From Agromyces sp. CF514 (lineage in GTDB: Bacteria; Actinomycetota; Actinomycetes; Actinomycetales; Microbacteriaceae), in NCBI RefSeq assembly GCF_900113185.1, contig NZ_FOZD01000002.1, forward strand, positions 496,001 through 560,000: a stretch of DNA of 64,000 nucleotides, written 5' to 3'. Shown here piece by piece: positions 24,816 through 32,843 of the stretch; positions within the stretch are counted from its first letter, which is position 1, and the number at the start of each line of letters is the position of its first letter. The translations under genes were made by a program, and so were the position numbers. Under the pieces are notes generated by a model. It was not told the DNA's origin, did not search any database, and was given only the letters and a program-made list of their open reading frames with translations.

Positions 24816-27068
24816 GTGATTTCCCATCCGCCGATCCAGGCGAGGCGCCGTGCGCCGATCCGCCTGCTCGCGCTCGGCGCCGCGATCGCCGCGACGCTCG
24901 TCGCGAGCGTGCTCGCGGCACCCCCGCAGGCGGCCTTCGCCGCCCCGGTCAACCTCTCGCAGGGACATCCGGCGACCGCCTCATCGGTCGAGAGCGCCGA
25001 CTACACGCCCGCGTCGGCCGCGTTCGACGGCGACCCCGGCACGCGCTGGTCGAGCGTCTGGAGCGACCCCCAGTGGATCCAGGTCGATCTCGGCCAGCGC
25101 TCGAGCATCGACCGCATCGAGCTCCGCTGGGAGGGCGCCTACGCGAAGGCGTACGAGATCCAGGTCTCCGACACGGGCACCGGCGGATGGACCACCATCC
25201 ACTCGACCACCACTGGCCCCGGCGGCAACGAGACACTCGACGTCGACGGCACCGGGCGCTACGTGCGCATGCACGGCACGACCCGCGCGAACGGCTACGG
25301 CTACTCGCTCTGGGAGTTCCAGGTCTTCGGCACCGCCGGTGAAACGGACCCCGGCACCGACCCGGGCACCGACCCCGAGCCCGGCGAGGTCGACCCCGGC
25401 TACCCCAACGAGCCCGGTCCGTTCACGACCCCGAGCGTCGTGAAGGTCGCCGGCGGCAACGGCAACTGGTCGCTGCAGGTGAACGGCAAGCCGTACACGG
25501 TCAAGGGCTTCACGTGGGGCCCCTCGTTCGCCGAGGCCGACACCTACATGCCCGGCCTGACCGGGATGGGCGCGAACACCACCCGCACCTGGGGAACCGG
25601 CGCCGACACGAAGACGCTCCTCGATTCCGCGGCCAAGCACGGCGTGCGCGTCATCAACGGCTTCTGGCTGCTGCCCGGCGGTGGCCCCGGGTCGGGCGGA
25701 TGCATCAACTACACGACCGACGCGAACTACAAGTCCACGACGAAGGCCGACATCCTGAACTGGGTGAACGTCTACAAGTCGCACCCCGCGACCCTCATGT
25801 GGAGCGTGGGCAACGAGTCGCTCCTCGGCCTGCAGAACTGCTTCTCGGGCGCCGTGCTCGAGGCCGAGCGCAACGCCTACGCGGCGTTCGTCAACGAGGT
25901 CGCCGTGGCGATCAAGCAGATCGACCCGAACCACCCGGTCACCTCGACCGATGCCTGGACCGGTTCGTGGCCGTACTACAAGGCCAACACCCCGGCGCTC
26001 GACCTGCTCGCGGTGAACTCCTACGGCGACGTCTGCAACATCCGCCAGACCTGGGAGGACGGTGACTACAACTGGCCGTACATCGTGACCGAGGGCGGCG
26101 CGGCCGGTGAGTGGGAGGTCCCCGACGACGCGAACGGCGTTCCCGACGAACCCACCGACATCGAGAAGGGCGAGGCGCTCCGCGACTCCTGGCGCTGCAT
26201 CTCCGAGCACAAGGGCGTCGGCCTCGGCGCGACGTTCTTCCACTACGGACTCGAGGGCGACTTCGGCGGCGTGTGGTTCAACGTGAACCCGGGCGGCAAC
26301 AAGCGACTCGGGTACTACACGGTCGCCGACATGTGGAACGGCTCCGCGGCCGGCGGCAACACGCCGCCGCGCATCAGCTCGATGTCGATCCCGGGTTCCG
26401 GCTCGATCGTGGCCGGTCAGCCGTTCACGTTCAACCTCTCGGTGACCGACCCCGACGGCGACGCCCTGAAGTACGTCACGTTCTTCAACTCGAAGTACAT
26501 CGACGGCAACGGCGGCGTGCAGTACGTCGAGCACCAGCGCAGCGGCGACTCGATCACCGTGGTCGCGCCGCAGAAGCTCGGCGTCTGGAAGGCGTACGTC
26601 TTCGTCGAGGACGGCAAGGGCAACGTGGGCGTCGAGACGCGCTCCTTCAAGGTCGTACCCCCGGCCGTGCCCGGCACGAACGTCGCACTCGGCAAGCCCG
26701 CGACCGCGTCGAGCTTCCAGACGTGGGGCGACAACTACACGCCCGGACAGGCGTTCGACGGCAACACCGCGACCCGCTGGTCGGGCGAGTGGGCGCCGAC
26801 CGGATGGATCCAGGTCGACCTCGGATCACCGAAGGCGTTCGACCGGTTCCAGCTCGTCTGGGAGGCCGCCTACGCGAAGTCGTACGAGGTGCAGACCTCC
26901 AACGACGGCTCGAACTGGTCGACCATCAAGACGGTGACCGGCGGCGACGGGGGCATCGATACGTTCGATGCCGCGGGCACCGCGCGCTACGTGCGCCTGA
27001 ACCTCACCGAGCGCGGCACCGAATGGGGCTACTCGCTCTTCGAGGTCGGCATCTACGACCTGCCCTGA
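24816..27068 (+). CDS. Secreted glycoside hydrolase-like protein with two discoidin domains
   Basis: 750 residues. Signal peptide to about residue 42 (ends AAFA); F5/8 type C (discoidin, CBM32-like) domain at about 46-180; a Thr/Asp/Pro/Gly linker; a TIM-barrel catalytic region at about 208-505 resembling the GH2/GH5 clan; a cadherin/Ig-like module (about 512-610); a second discoidin domain (about 622-750). The likely acid/base Glu lies in WSVGNES and the likely nucleophile Glu in VTEGGA. It probably cleaves a polysaccharide outside the cell; the substrate cannot be told. GTG 24816 follows GAGGAG at 24801-24806. It is the first gene of the LacI-controlled cluster. Confidence 0.83.
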   Translation: MISHPPIQARRRAPIRLLALGAAIAATLVASVLAAPPQAAFAAPVNLSQGHPATASSVESADYTPASAAFDGDPGTRWSSVWSDPQWIQVDLGQRSSIDRIELRWEGAYAKAYEIQVSDTGTGGWTTIHSTTTGPGGNETLDVDGTGRYVRMHGTTRANGYGYSLWEFQVFGTAGETDPGTDPGTDPEPGEVDPGYPNEPGPFTTPSVVKVAGGNGNWSLQVNGKPYTVKGFTWGPSFAEADTYMPGLTGMGANTTRTWGTGADTKTLLDSAAKHGVRVINGFWLLPGGGPGSGGCINYTTDANYKSTTKADILNWVNVYKSHPATLMWSVGNESLLGLQNCFSGAVLEAERNAYAAFVNEVAVAIKQIDPNHPVTSTDAWTGSWPYYKANTPALDLLAVNSYGDVCNIRQTWEDGDYNWPYIVTEGGAAGEWEVPDDANGVPDEPTDIEKGEALRDSWRCISEHKGVGLGATFFHYGLEGDFGGVWFNVNPGGNKRLGYYTVADMWNGSAAGGNTPPRISSMSIPGSGSIVAGQPFTFNLSVTDPDGDALKYVTFFNSKYIDGNGGVQYVEHQRSGDSITVVAPQKLGVWKAYVFVEDGKGNVGVETRSFKVVPPAVPGTNVALGKPATASSFQTWGDNYTPGQAFDGNTATRWSGEWAPTGWIQVDLGSPKAFDRFQLVWEAAYAKSYEVQTSNDGSNWSTIKTVTGGDGGIDTFDAAGTARYVRLNLTERGTEWGYSLFEVGIYDLP

Positions 27069-27083
27069 CCGCCGCACCCGATC

Positions 27084-27147
27084 GGCTGCCCTGACCGGCA
27101 GCCCGACCGTCCACCCGGGCCGGTGTCCTCTCCTCGCCGGCCCGGGT
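27084..27147 (+). terminator. Two consecutive hairpins after the glycoside hydrolase gene
   Basis: A 7-bp stem (27084-27090 with 27097-27103) followed by a perfect 11-bp stem (27113-27123 with 27137-27147). They may partly terminate or stabilise the upstream message before the next gene at 27309. Confidence 0.5.
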
Positions 27148-27308
27148 TCCCCCGGCATCCCCGCGAGTCGGGCGACCTCCGACGTCGCCCGACCCGTCAC
27201 AGGCGCGCCCGCGCGCCATCCCGAGCCCGATCCCACGGGATCGCAACGCTTCGGCCGCGCCCGACCCGGCGCGCCCGGACCATCCGTCGAATCGAAGGAC
27301 GTGCATCG

Positions 27309-28754
27309 ATGTTCCCCCTTCCCACCCGCCGGCCGACGCCGGCCCCCGCTGAAGGCGAGCGCACGGCGCCGTCGTCGCGGACCGAACCCATCCGCCGGCC
27401 GCTGCCCTTCGCGATCGCACTGAGCGGCCTCGCGGCGCTCGGCCTCGTCGCGGGCTCGCTCGTGGCCGCGAACGCCGCGAACGCGGCATCCGGAACGCTG
27501 CTCTCGAAGGGTGCGCTCACGAGCGCCTCGAGCTCCGAGTCGGGCGGCCTCGGCCCCCGCTTCGCGGTCGACGGCGACCGCTCGACCCGCTGGGCGAGCA
27601 ACCCCACCGACGACGAATGGCTCAGGATCGACCTGGGCGCGAGCCATCCGCTCGAGCGCGTCGTGCTCGACTGGGAGGCCGCGTACGGTTCCGCGTTCAC
27701 CGTCGAGGTCTCCGACGACGGGCAGTCGTGGGACACGGTCGCCGCCGTCACCGCCGGGACCGGCGGGGTGCAGACCCTCGAGTTCACGGGCGCCGGCCGC
27801 TACGTGCAGTTCGTCGGATCCGACCGCGGAACCGGGTACGGCTACTCGCTGTACGAGTTCTCGGTCTACGGCGACGGCGAGGTCGTCGACCCCGAGGACC
27901 CGCCCGTGTTCAACGACGAGGTCACGCACCACGAGTTCCAGGCGAACTGCACGTTCTCGCACAACCGCCCCGACGACCCGATCGTCTTCCCCGGGCAGCC
28001 GGGCGCGTCGCACCTGCACACCTTCGTGGGCAACCGGTCCACCGACGCGTTCACGACGACCGACTCGCTGCTCGCGAACGCCGGCTCGACGTGCACCGTG
28101 CCGCAGGACCACTCGTCGTACTGGTTCCCGGCGCTCTACAAGGGCACCCAGGTGATCGAGCCCGACATCCCGATGACGATCTACTACAAGTCGGGCATCG
28201 ACGACTATCGCAAGGTGCAGCCGTTCCCGCAGGGGCTCCGCTTCGTCGCGGGCGACATGAAGGCCACCGTCGACCAGTTCCGCACCGCGCCCGGCGCGGT
28301 CGAGGGCTGGGAGTGCGGCGGCATCTCGAAGAGCTGGGAGATCCCCGACTACTGCGACCCGGGCACCGAGCTCAACATCCGCTACCAGGCGCCGTCGTGC
28401 TGGGACGGCATGCACCTCACGCCGCAGGCCGCGAAGGAGATGGGCCACGGCCCGCACATGGCGTACCCCGTGAACGGGCAGTGCCCCATGACGCATCCGA
28501 TCGCCGTGCCCATGATCGAGTTCAAGATCGCCTGGCCGGTGAGCGGAGACATGTCGGACGTCCGGCTCGCGAGCGGATCCGACCAGTCGTGGCACTACGA
28601 CTTCTTCAACGCGTGGGAGCCCGAGGTGCTCGACCGTCTCGTCGAGCAGTGCATCAACGGCGGACTGCAGTGCAACCCGCGCGGGTACGACCTGTACAAG
28701 CCGCACCGCGGCGCCGTGCTCGACGAGCAGTACCGACTGATTCCGAAGGCGTGA
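27309..28754 (+). CDS. Secreted discoidin + DUF1996 protein
   Basis: 481 residues. An export signal ends near residue 60 (AANAANA). A discoidin domain (about 62-196) is followed by DUF1996 (about 205-470), recognisable by FQANCTFSHNRPDDP, HLHTFVGN, a YWFPALY segment, and conserved Cys and His residues (HLTP, CPMTHPI). DUF1996 occurs mostly in secreted fungal and actinobacterial proteins and is not characterised; the conserved His/Cys pattern suggests a metal or catalytic site (inference). GAAGGA precedes ATG 27309. The stop overlaps the next start by one base (TGATG). Confidence 0.83.
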   Translation: MFPLPTRRPTPAPAEGERTAPSSRTEPIRRPLPFAIALSGLAALGLVAGSLVAANAANAASGTLLSKGALTSASSSESGGLGPRFAVDGDRSTRWASNPTDDEWLRIDLGASHPLERVVLDWEAAYGSAFTVEVSDDGQSWDTVAAVTAGTGGVQTLEFTGAGRYVQFVGSDRGTGYGYSLYEFSVYGDGEVVDPEDPPVFNDEVTHHEFQANCTFSHNRPDDPIVFPGQPGASHLHTFVGNRSTDAFTTTDSLLANAGSTCTVPQDHSSYWFPALYKGTQVIEPDIPMTIYYKSGIDDYRKVQPFPQGLRFVAGDMKATVDQFRTAPGAVEGWECGGISKSWEIPDYCDPGTELNIRYQAPSCWDGMHLTPQAAKEMGHGPHMAYPVNGQCPMTHPIAVPMIEFKIAWPVSGDMSDVRLASGSDQSWHYDFFNAWEPEVLDRLVEQCINGGLQCNPRGYDLYKPHRGAVLDEQYRLIPKA

Positions 28755-30985
28755 TGACGATGACACGAGACATGACACGAGACATGACACGAGACATGAC
28801 ACGACGACCGGCGGGCATCCGGCGACGAGGTGCGCGGGCCAGGGCGCTCGCGGCGCTCGCCACGGCGGGCATCCTGGGCGGCGGGCTCGCGCTCGCGGGC
28901 CCGGGCGCCGCGAACGCCGCCGACTGCGACGCGCTGCCGGCGGGTGCCGCCACGGCGACGGCCTCGAGCTCCGAGGGCCCGTTCACCGCGAACCTCGCGG
29001 TCGACGGCAATCCGCAGACCCGGTGGGGTTCCGCGTTCAAGGACGCCGAGTGGCTCGCGCTCGACCTCGGCGAGGACCGCGACATCTGCTCGGTGCAGAT
29101 CGCGTGGGAGGCCGCCTACGGGCGCGGCTACCGCGTGCAGGTCTCCGACGACGGCTCGAACTGGACCACGGCGGCGACGGTCACGGCGGGCGACGGCGGT
29201 TCCGATACCGTCGAGGTCGGTGCGCACGGCCGGTGGCTCAGGATCGACGGCACCCAGCGAGGCACCGGATACGGCTACTCGATCTTCGAACTGGAGGTAC
29301 TCGTGGGAGAAGGCGGCGACCCGCCCGTCGGCGAGATCCCCGGAGGTGGCGACCTCGGGCCGAACGTGCACGTGTACGACGACCAGACGCCCGACTCCAC
29401 GATCCAGGCCGAACTCGACGCGGCGTTCACCGCGCAGGAGACCGACCAGTTCGGGCCCGCGCGGTCGCAGTTCCTGTTCAAGCCCGGCAGCTACGACGTG
29501 CACGCGCACGTCGGGTTCAACACGTCGATCAGCGGCGCGGGGCGCAACCCCGACGACGTGACGATCAACGGCGGCGTCTGGGCCGACGCGCAGTGGTTCG
29601 GCGGCAACGCCACGCAGAACTTCTGGCGCTCGGTCGAGAACCTCGCGATCGTGCCGCACACGGGCGAGGCGAGGTGGGCGGTCTCGCAGGCCGCGCCCAT
29701 GCGTCGCGTGCACGTGAAGGGCGCGCTCAACCTCGCGCCCTCCAGCTACGGCTGGGCGAGCGGCGGGTTCATCGCCGACTCGAAGGTCGACGGCGCGGTG
29801 CGCTCGTACTCGCAGCAGCAGTGGCTGAGCCGGGACTCGACCTTCGGCTCGTGGGAGGGCTCGGTCTGGAACATGGTGTTCTCGGGTGTCGAGGGCTCCC
29901 CGGCCCCGCACTTCCCGAACCCGTCGCACACCGTGCTCGACACGAGCCCGGTGACGCGCGAGAAGCCGTACCTCTACTGGGCCGGCGACGACTGGGCCGT
30001 CTTCGTGCCGAGCCTCGCGACGAACACGCGCGGCACCACGTGGGAGGGCGGGCAGACGCCCGGCGAGTCGATCCCGATCGACGAGTTCTACGTGGCGAAG
30101 CCCGGCGACTCGGCCGAGCGCATCAACCAGGCGCTCGCGCAGGGGCTCAACCTGCTGCTGACCCCTGGCATCTACCACGTCGACGAGACGATCGAGGTCG
30201 ACCGGGCGGGCACCGTCGTGCTCGGGCTCGGGTACGCGACGATCGTGAACGACGGCGGGGTCGCCGCGATGCGCGTCGCCGACGTCGACGGCGTCAAGCT
30301 CGCGGGCGTGCTCTTCGACGCGGGCACCACGCACGCGCCGGTGCTGCTCGAGGTCGGCGAGCCCGGGGCATCCGCCGATCACTCCGACGACCCGATCTCG
30401 CTGCACGACGTGTTCCTGCGCGTCGGCGGCGCGGTCGCCGGCAAGGTCGACGACGCGCTCGTGGTGCACGCCGACGACACGATCGTCGACCACATCTGGT
30501 CGTGGCGAGGCGACCACGGCGAGGGCATCGGCTGGAACCTGAACACCGCCGATCGCGGCCTCGTCGTGACCGGCGACGACGTCATCGCGTACGGGCTGTT
30601 CGTCGAGCACTTCCAGCAGTACAACACCGTGTGGAGCGGCGAGCGCGGGCGCACGGTGTTCTACCAGTCGGAGCTCGCCTACGACCCGCCGAACCAGGCG
30701 GCGTGGATGAACGGCGCCACGCTCGGCTGGGCGGGCTACAAGGTGGCCGACCAGGTCGACCAGCACCAGGCCTGGGGCGTCGGCGTCTACTCGTACAACA
30801 ACGTCGATCCGAGCATCGTCACGCACAGCGCGATCGAGGCTCCCGACAAGCCGGGGATCCGTCTCCGCAACCTCCTCGCGGTGTCGCTGGGCGGCAACGG
30901 CATCATCAGCCACGTCGTCAACGACCTCGGCGACGAGGCGAGCGGAACCGACACGATCCCGAGTTACCTGGCCTCATTCAACTGA
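28754..30985 (+). CDS. Secreted discoidin + beta-helix protein
   Basis: 743 residues from the first ATG. The N-terminus reads MTMTRDMTRDMTRDMTRR, from a 12-bp tandem repeat, before a signal peptide ending ANAA near residue 56. A discoidin domain (about 57-190) is followed by a long region (about 205-740) of beta-helix character, with GSYDVHAHVGFNTSISGAGR and GIYHVDETIEVDR, resembling GH55/pectate-lyase-3-type right-handed helices. No catalytic residue can be named. It is coupled to the DUF1996 gene by a TGATG overlap. Five in-frame ATGs (28754, 28760, 28772, 28784, 28796) could each start translation. Probably a polysaccharide-active or -binding surface protein. Confidence 0.8.
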   Translation: MTMTRDMTRDMTRDMTRRPAGIRRRGARARALAALATAGILGGGLALAGPGAANAADCDALPAGAATATASSSEGPFTANLAVDGNPQTRWGSAFKDAEWLALDLGEDRDICSVQIAWEAAYGRGYRVQVSDDGSNWTTAATVTAGDGGSDTVEVGAHGRWLRIDGTQRGTGYGYSIFELEVLVGEGGDPPVGEIPGGGDLGPNVHVYDDQTPDSTIQAELDAAFTAQETDQFGPARSQFLFKPGSYDVHAHVGFNTSISGAGRNPDDVTINGGVWADAQWFGGNATQNFWRSVENLAIVPHTGEARWAVSQAAPMRRVHVKGALNLAPSSYGWASGGFIADSKVDGAVRSYSQQQWLSRDSTFGSWEGSVWNMVFSGVEGSPAPHFPNPSHTVLDTSPVTREKPYLYWAGDDWAVFVPSLATNTRGTTWEGGQTPGESIPIDEFYVAKPGDSAERINQALAQGLNLLLTPGIYHVDETIEVDRAGTVVLGLGYATIVNDGGVAAMRVADVDGVKLAGVLFDAGTTHAPVLLEVGEPGASADHSDDPISLHDVFLRVGGAVAGKVDDALVVHADDTIVDHIWSWRGDHGEGIGWNLNTADRGLVVTGDDVIAYGLFVEHFQQYNTVWSGERGRTVFYQSELAYDPPNQAAWMNGATLGWAGYKVADQVDQHQAWGVGVYSYNNVDPSIVTHSAIEAPDKPGIRLRNLLAVSLGGNGIISHVVNDLGDEASGTDTIPSYLASFN
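28760..28804 (+). repeat. 12-bp tandem repeat at a gene start (3.75 copies)
   Basis: ATGACACGAGAC repeated at 28760, 28772 and 28784, with a partial copy from 28796. Each unit encodes MTRD and supplies a new in-frame start codon. Confidence 0.92.
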
Positions 30986-30999
30986 CCAGGACCAGCAGG

Positions 31000-31030
31000 A
31001 CGGGCGGCGCGGTGATCCCGCGTCGCCCGT
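31000..31030 (+). terminator. Terminator of the discoidin cluster
   Basis: 13-bp stem (31000-31012 with 31018-31030; one G-U pair) and a 5-base loop, 15 bases after the stop at 30985. Confidence 0.7.
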
Positions 31031-31065
31031 TCGTCATGCCGGTGGCGGATGCCGCGGCATCCGCT

Positions 31066-31125
31066 GCGCCGGTGTGTGCCGGTGTTCCGGTGTGTCGCTG
31101 TGCCGGTGCTCCGGTGCCTCGCGCG
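31066..31125. repeat. Degenerate CCGGTGTTCCGGTG repeat block
   Basis: Short irregular copies of GCCGGTG and TCCGGTG, resembling the block at 11160-11305, in the gap between the beta-helix gene and the convergent nucleoside hydrolase. Adjacent bases 31047-31062 form GGATGCC-GC-GGCATCC. Confidence 0.6.
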
Positions 31126-31169
31126 CGCCGCACCGGCAGGGCGCGAGGTCCCGGATGTCGCGGAACGGG

Positions 31170-32129
31170 CTACGGCGCTGCGGGAAGCCCGATCGACTCG
31201 AGGAACACGCGCACGAGCCGAGGCGCGTCGACCGTGAGCGCGACCTCGACGGGCGTCCACTCGACGGCGAGGCCGTGCACGAGGTCCTCGCCCGGACGTG
31301 TGCGCAGGTCGACCAAGGTCTGCCCGCGTGCGTACCCGGCGAGCTCGACGTGCACCGGCAGGAGCCGGGTGCCGAGCGCGCCGGGGTCGACGAGGGAGCA
31401 CACCGCACCGGCGTCGCCGATGAGCCCGCTGTACTCGGGCTCGCCGCCGTGGGCGCTCGAGACGCGGTTGCCGAGCAGTGCCCCGACGACGCGGCCCAGC
31501 GGGTCGTCGCCCGACGCGAGGCATGCCGCGTGGTCCTGCGCCACGGCGACCGCGTTGAAGACGTCGAGGCCGTACATGTAGGTCGGCACGCCGGAGTCGA
31601 GCACGATCGCCGCCGCCTCGGGGTCGTGCCACACGTTGAACTCGGCGACGGCCGTCGCGTTGCCGACCGAAGCCGATCCGCCCATGAAGACGATGCGCTC
31701 GATGCGATCGACGACCTCGGGATGCGTGCGGAGCAGCAGCGCGAGGTTGGTCTGCGGCGCGAGGGCGACGAGCGTGATGCGGTCGGGCGACGCGAGGATC
31801 GTGCGGCGCAGGAACTCCACGGCGTGGTCGGGTTCGACTCGGCGCGGGGAGGGTTCGAGCGCGACTCCGCCGAGCCCGTCGATGCCGTGCACGGTCGCCG
31901 CGCGAGGCGCCTCGATGAGCGGGCGTCGTGCGCCGGCGGCCACCGGCACGTCGGTGCGTCCGGCGGCGGCGAGCACGCGCAGGGTGTTCTCGACGACGCG
32001 GTCGAGCGAGACGTTGCCGGCGACGCAGCTCACGCCGAGCAGGTCGAGACCGGGATGGCGTGCCGCGACCAGCAGGGCGAGGGCGTCGTCGACCCCGGTG
32101 TCGACGTCGAGGATGACGGGAATGGGCAT
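31170..32129 (-). CDS. Nucleoside hydrolase (inosine-uridine-preferring family)
   Basis: 319 residues. The calcium-binding DVDTGVDDALALL motif is at the N-terminus, as in all IU-nucleoside hydrolases. VALAPQTNLA, IVFMGGSASVGN and EFNVWHDPEAA complete the pocket. The enzyme hydrolyses the N-glycosidic bond of nucleosides for salvage. ATG 32129 is chosen because the catalytic motif starts six residues later and a TACTCT box lies 6 bases upstream (leaderless); a GTG at 32150 is the alternative. It is cytosolic, with no signal. Confidence 0.92.
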   Translation of the reverse strand: MPIPVILDVDTGVDDALALLVAARHPGLDLLGVSCVAGNVSLDRVVENTLRVLAAAGRTDVPVAAGARRPLIEAPRAATVHGIDGLGGVALEPSPRRVEPDHAVEFLRRTILASPDRITLVALAPQTNLALLLRTHPEVVDRIERIVFMGGSASVGNATAVAEFNVWHDPEAAAIVLDSGVPTYMYGLDVFNAVAVAQDHAACLASGDDPLGRVVGALLGNRVSSAHGGEPEYSGLIGDAGAVCSLVDPGALGTRLLPVHVELAGYARGQTLVDLRTRPGEDLVHGLAVEWTPVEVALTVDAPRLVRVFLESIGLPAAP

Positions 32130-32135
32130 CCCGTC

Positions 32136-32141
32136 AGAGTA
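32136..32141 (-). promoter_or_regulatory. Leaderless -10 box for the nucleoside hydrolase gene
   Basis: TACTCT on the minus strand, 6 bases before ATG 32129. Confidence 0.5.
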
Positions 32142-32186
32142 GCGGTGCACGACCCGTGGTCGGCCGTGCCCGCTCCCTGGTTCGCG

Positions 32187-32693
32187 TCAGCGCACCATCC
32201 GGATCTCGTGGATCGTCTCGCCGAGGAACGGCTCGTCGTGCGACGCGCCGTCGGCCGTGAAGCCGTTGCGCTCGTAGAACCCGATGGCGTGCGTGTTGGC
32301 CGAGGGCACCCAGAGGGTGACGGCGTCGTCGCCGACGGTGGCGTCGAAGAGCTTCTGCCCGATGCCGTGGCCGTGGTGGGAGTCGAGCAGGTGGATGAAG
32401 AACAGCTCGTGCTCGCGGGGGGCGTCGTCGTCGCGAGCGGGCCCGGCACCGGCGAACCCGACGATCTCGCCGTCGACGAGGGCGGCGAAGTACGTGTGGT
32501 CCTCGTTCGACCCGAGGCGGTGGGCCCATAGCTCGGCCATGCGGCGGGGCGAGAGGTTCGCGAGGGTGGCCTGGTCGACCAGCTGGTCGTAGTCTTCGTG
32601 CCAGCACTGGGCATGCACGCGCCCCAGCGCTTCGGCGTCGGAATCGCGGACCGGACGGATCACAAGGGCTTCGGCAACGACTTCGGTGCTCAT
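32187..32693 (-). CDS. GNAT-family N-acetyltransferase
   Basis: 168 residues with the GNAT fold: IRPVRDSDAEALGRVHAQCW at the N-terminus, strand EIVGFAGAGP, then LFFIHLLDSHHGHGIGQKLFD (acetyl-CoA pyrophosphate loop; HGHGIG corresponds to Q/RxxGxG/A), and FYERNGFTADG. It transfers an acetyl group to an unknown amine. ATG 32693 lies 6 bases after a TAGCCT box, so its transcript is likely leaderless. Confidence 0.88.
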   Translation of the reverse strand: MSTEVVAEALVIRPVRDSDAEALGRVHAQCWHEDYDQLVDQATLANLSPRRMAELWAHRLGSNEDHTYFAALVDGEIVGFAGAGPARDDDAPREHELFFIHLLDSHHGHGIGQKLFDATVGDDAVTLWVPSANTHAIGFYERNGFTADGASHDEPFLGETIHEIRMVR

Positions 32694-32699
32694 ACCCAG

Positions 32700-32705
32700 A
32701 GGCTA
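32700..32705 (-). promoter_or_regulatory. Leaderless -10 box for the GNAT gene
   Basis: TAGCCT on the minus strand, 6 bases before ATG 32693. Confidence 0.5.
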
Positions 32706-32796
32706 AGCCAGGGTGCGGCCAGCGACAAATCGAGGCGATCGTGCCTCCCGATCGTTGTACATCGGTGACAGTCACGGGGCCCGGCGAACGACGAGA

Positions 32797-32830
32797 ACGG
32801 CCCCGACGAGCGGGTGCTCGTCGGGGCCGT
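32797..32830 (-). terminator. Terminator of the DEAD-box helicase gene
   Basis: Perfect 15-bp stem (32797-32811 with 32816-32830) and a GGGT loop, 13 bases after the helicase stop. Confidence 0.8.
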
Positions 32831-32843
32831 CTGGAAGCGGGCG

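Noticed and set aside
28760..28804. CRISPR or rho-site repeat
   Set aside because: The 12-bp units are directly adjacent with no spacers and encode an in-frame leader.
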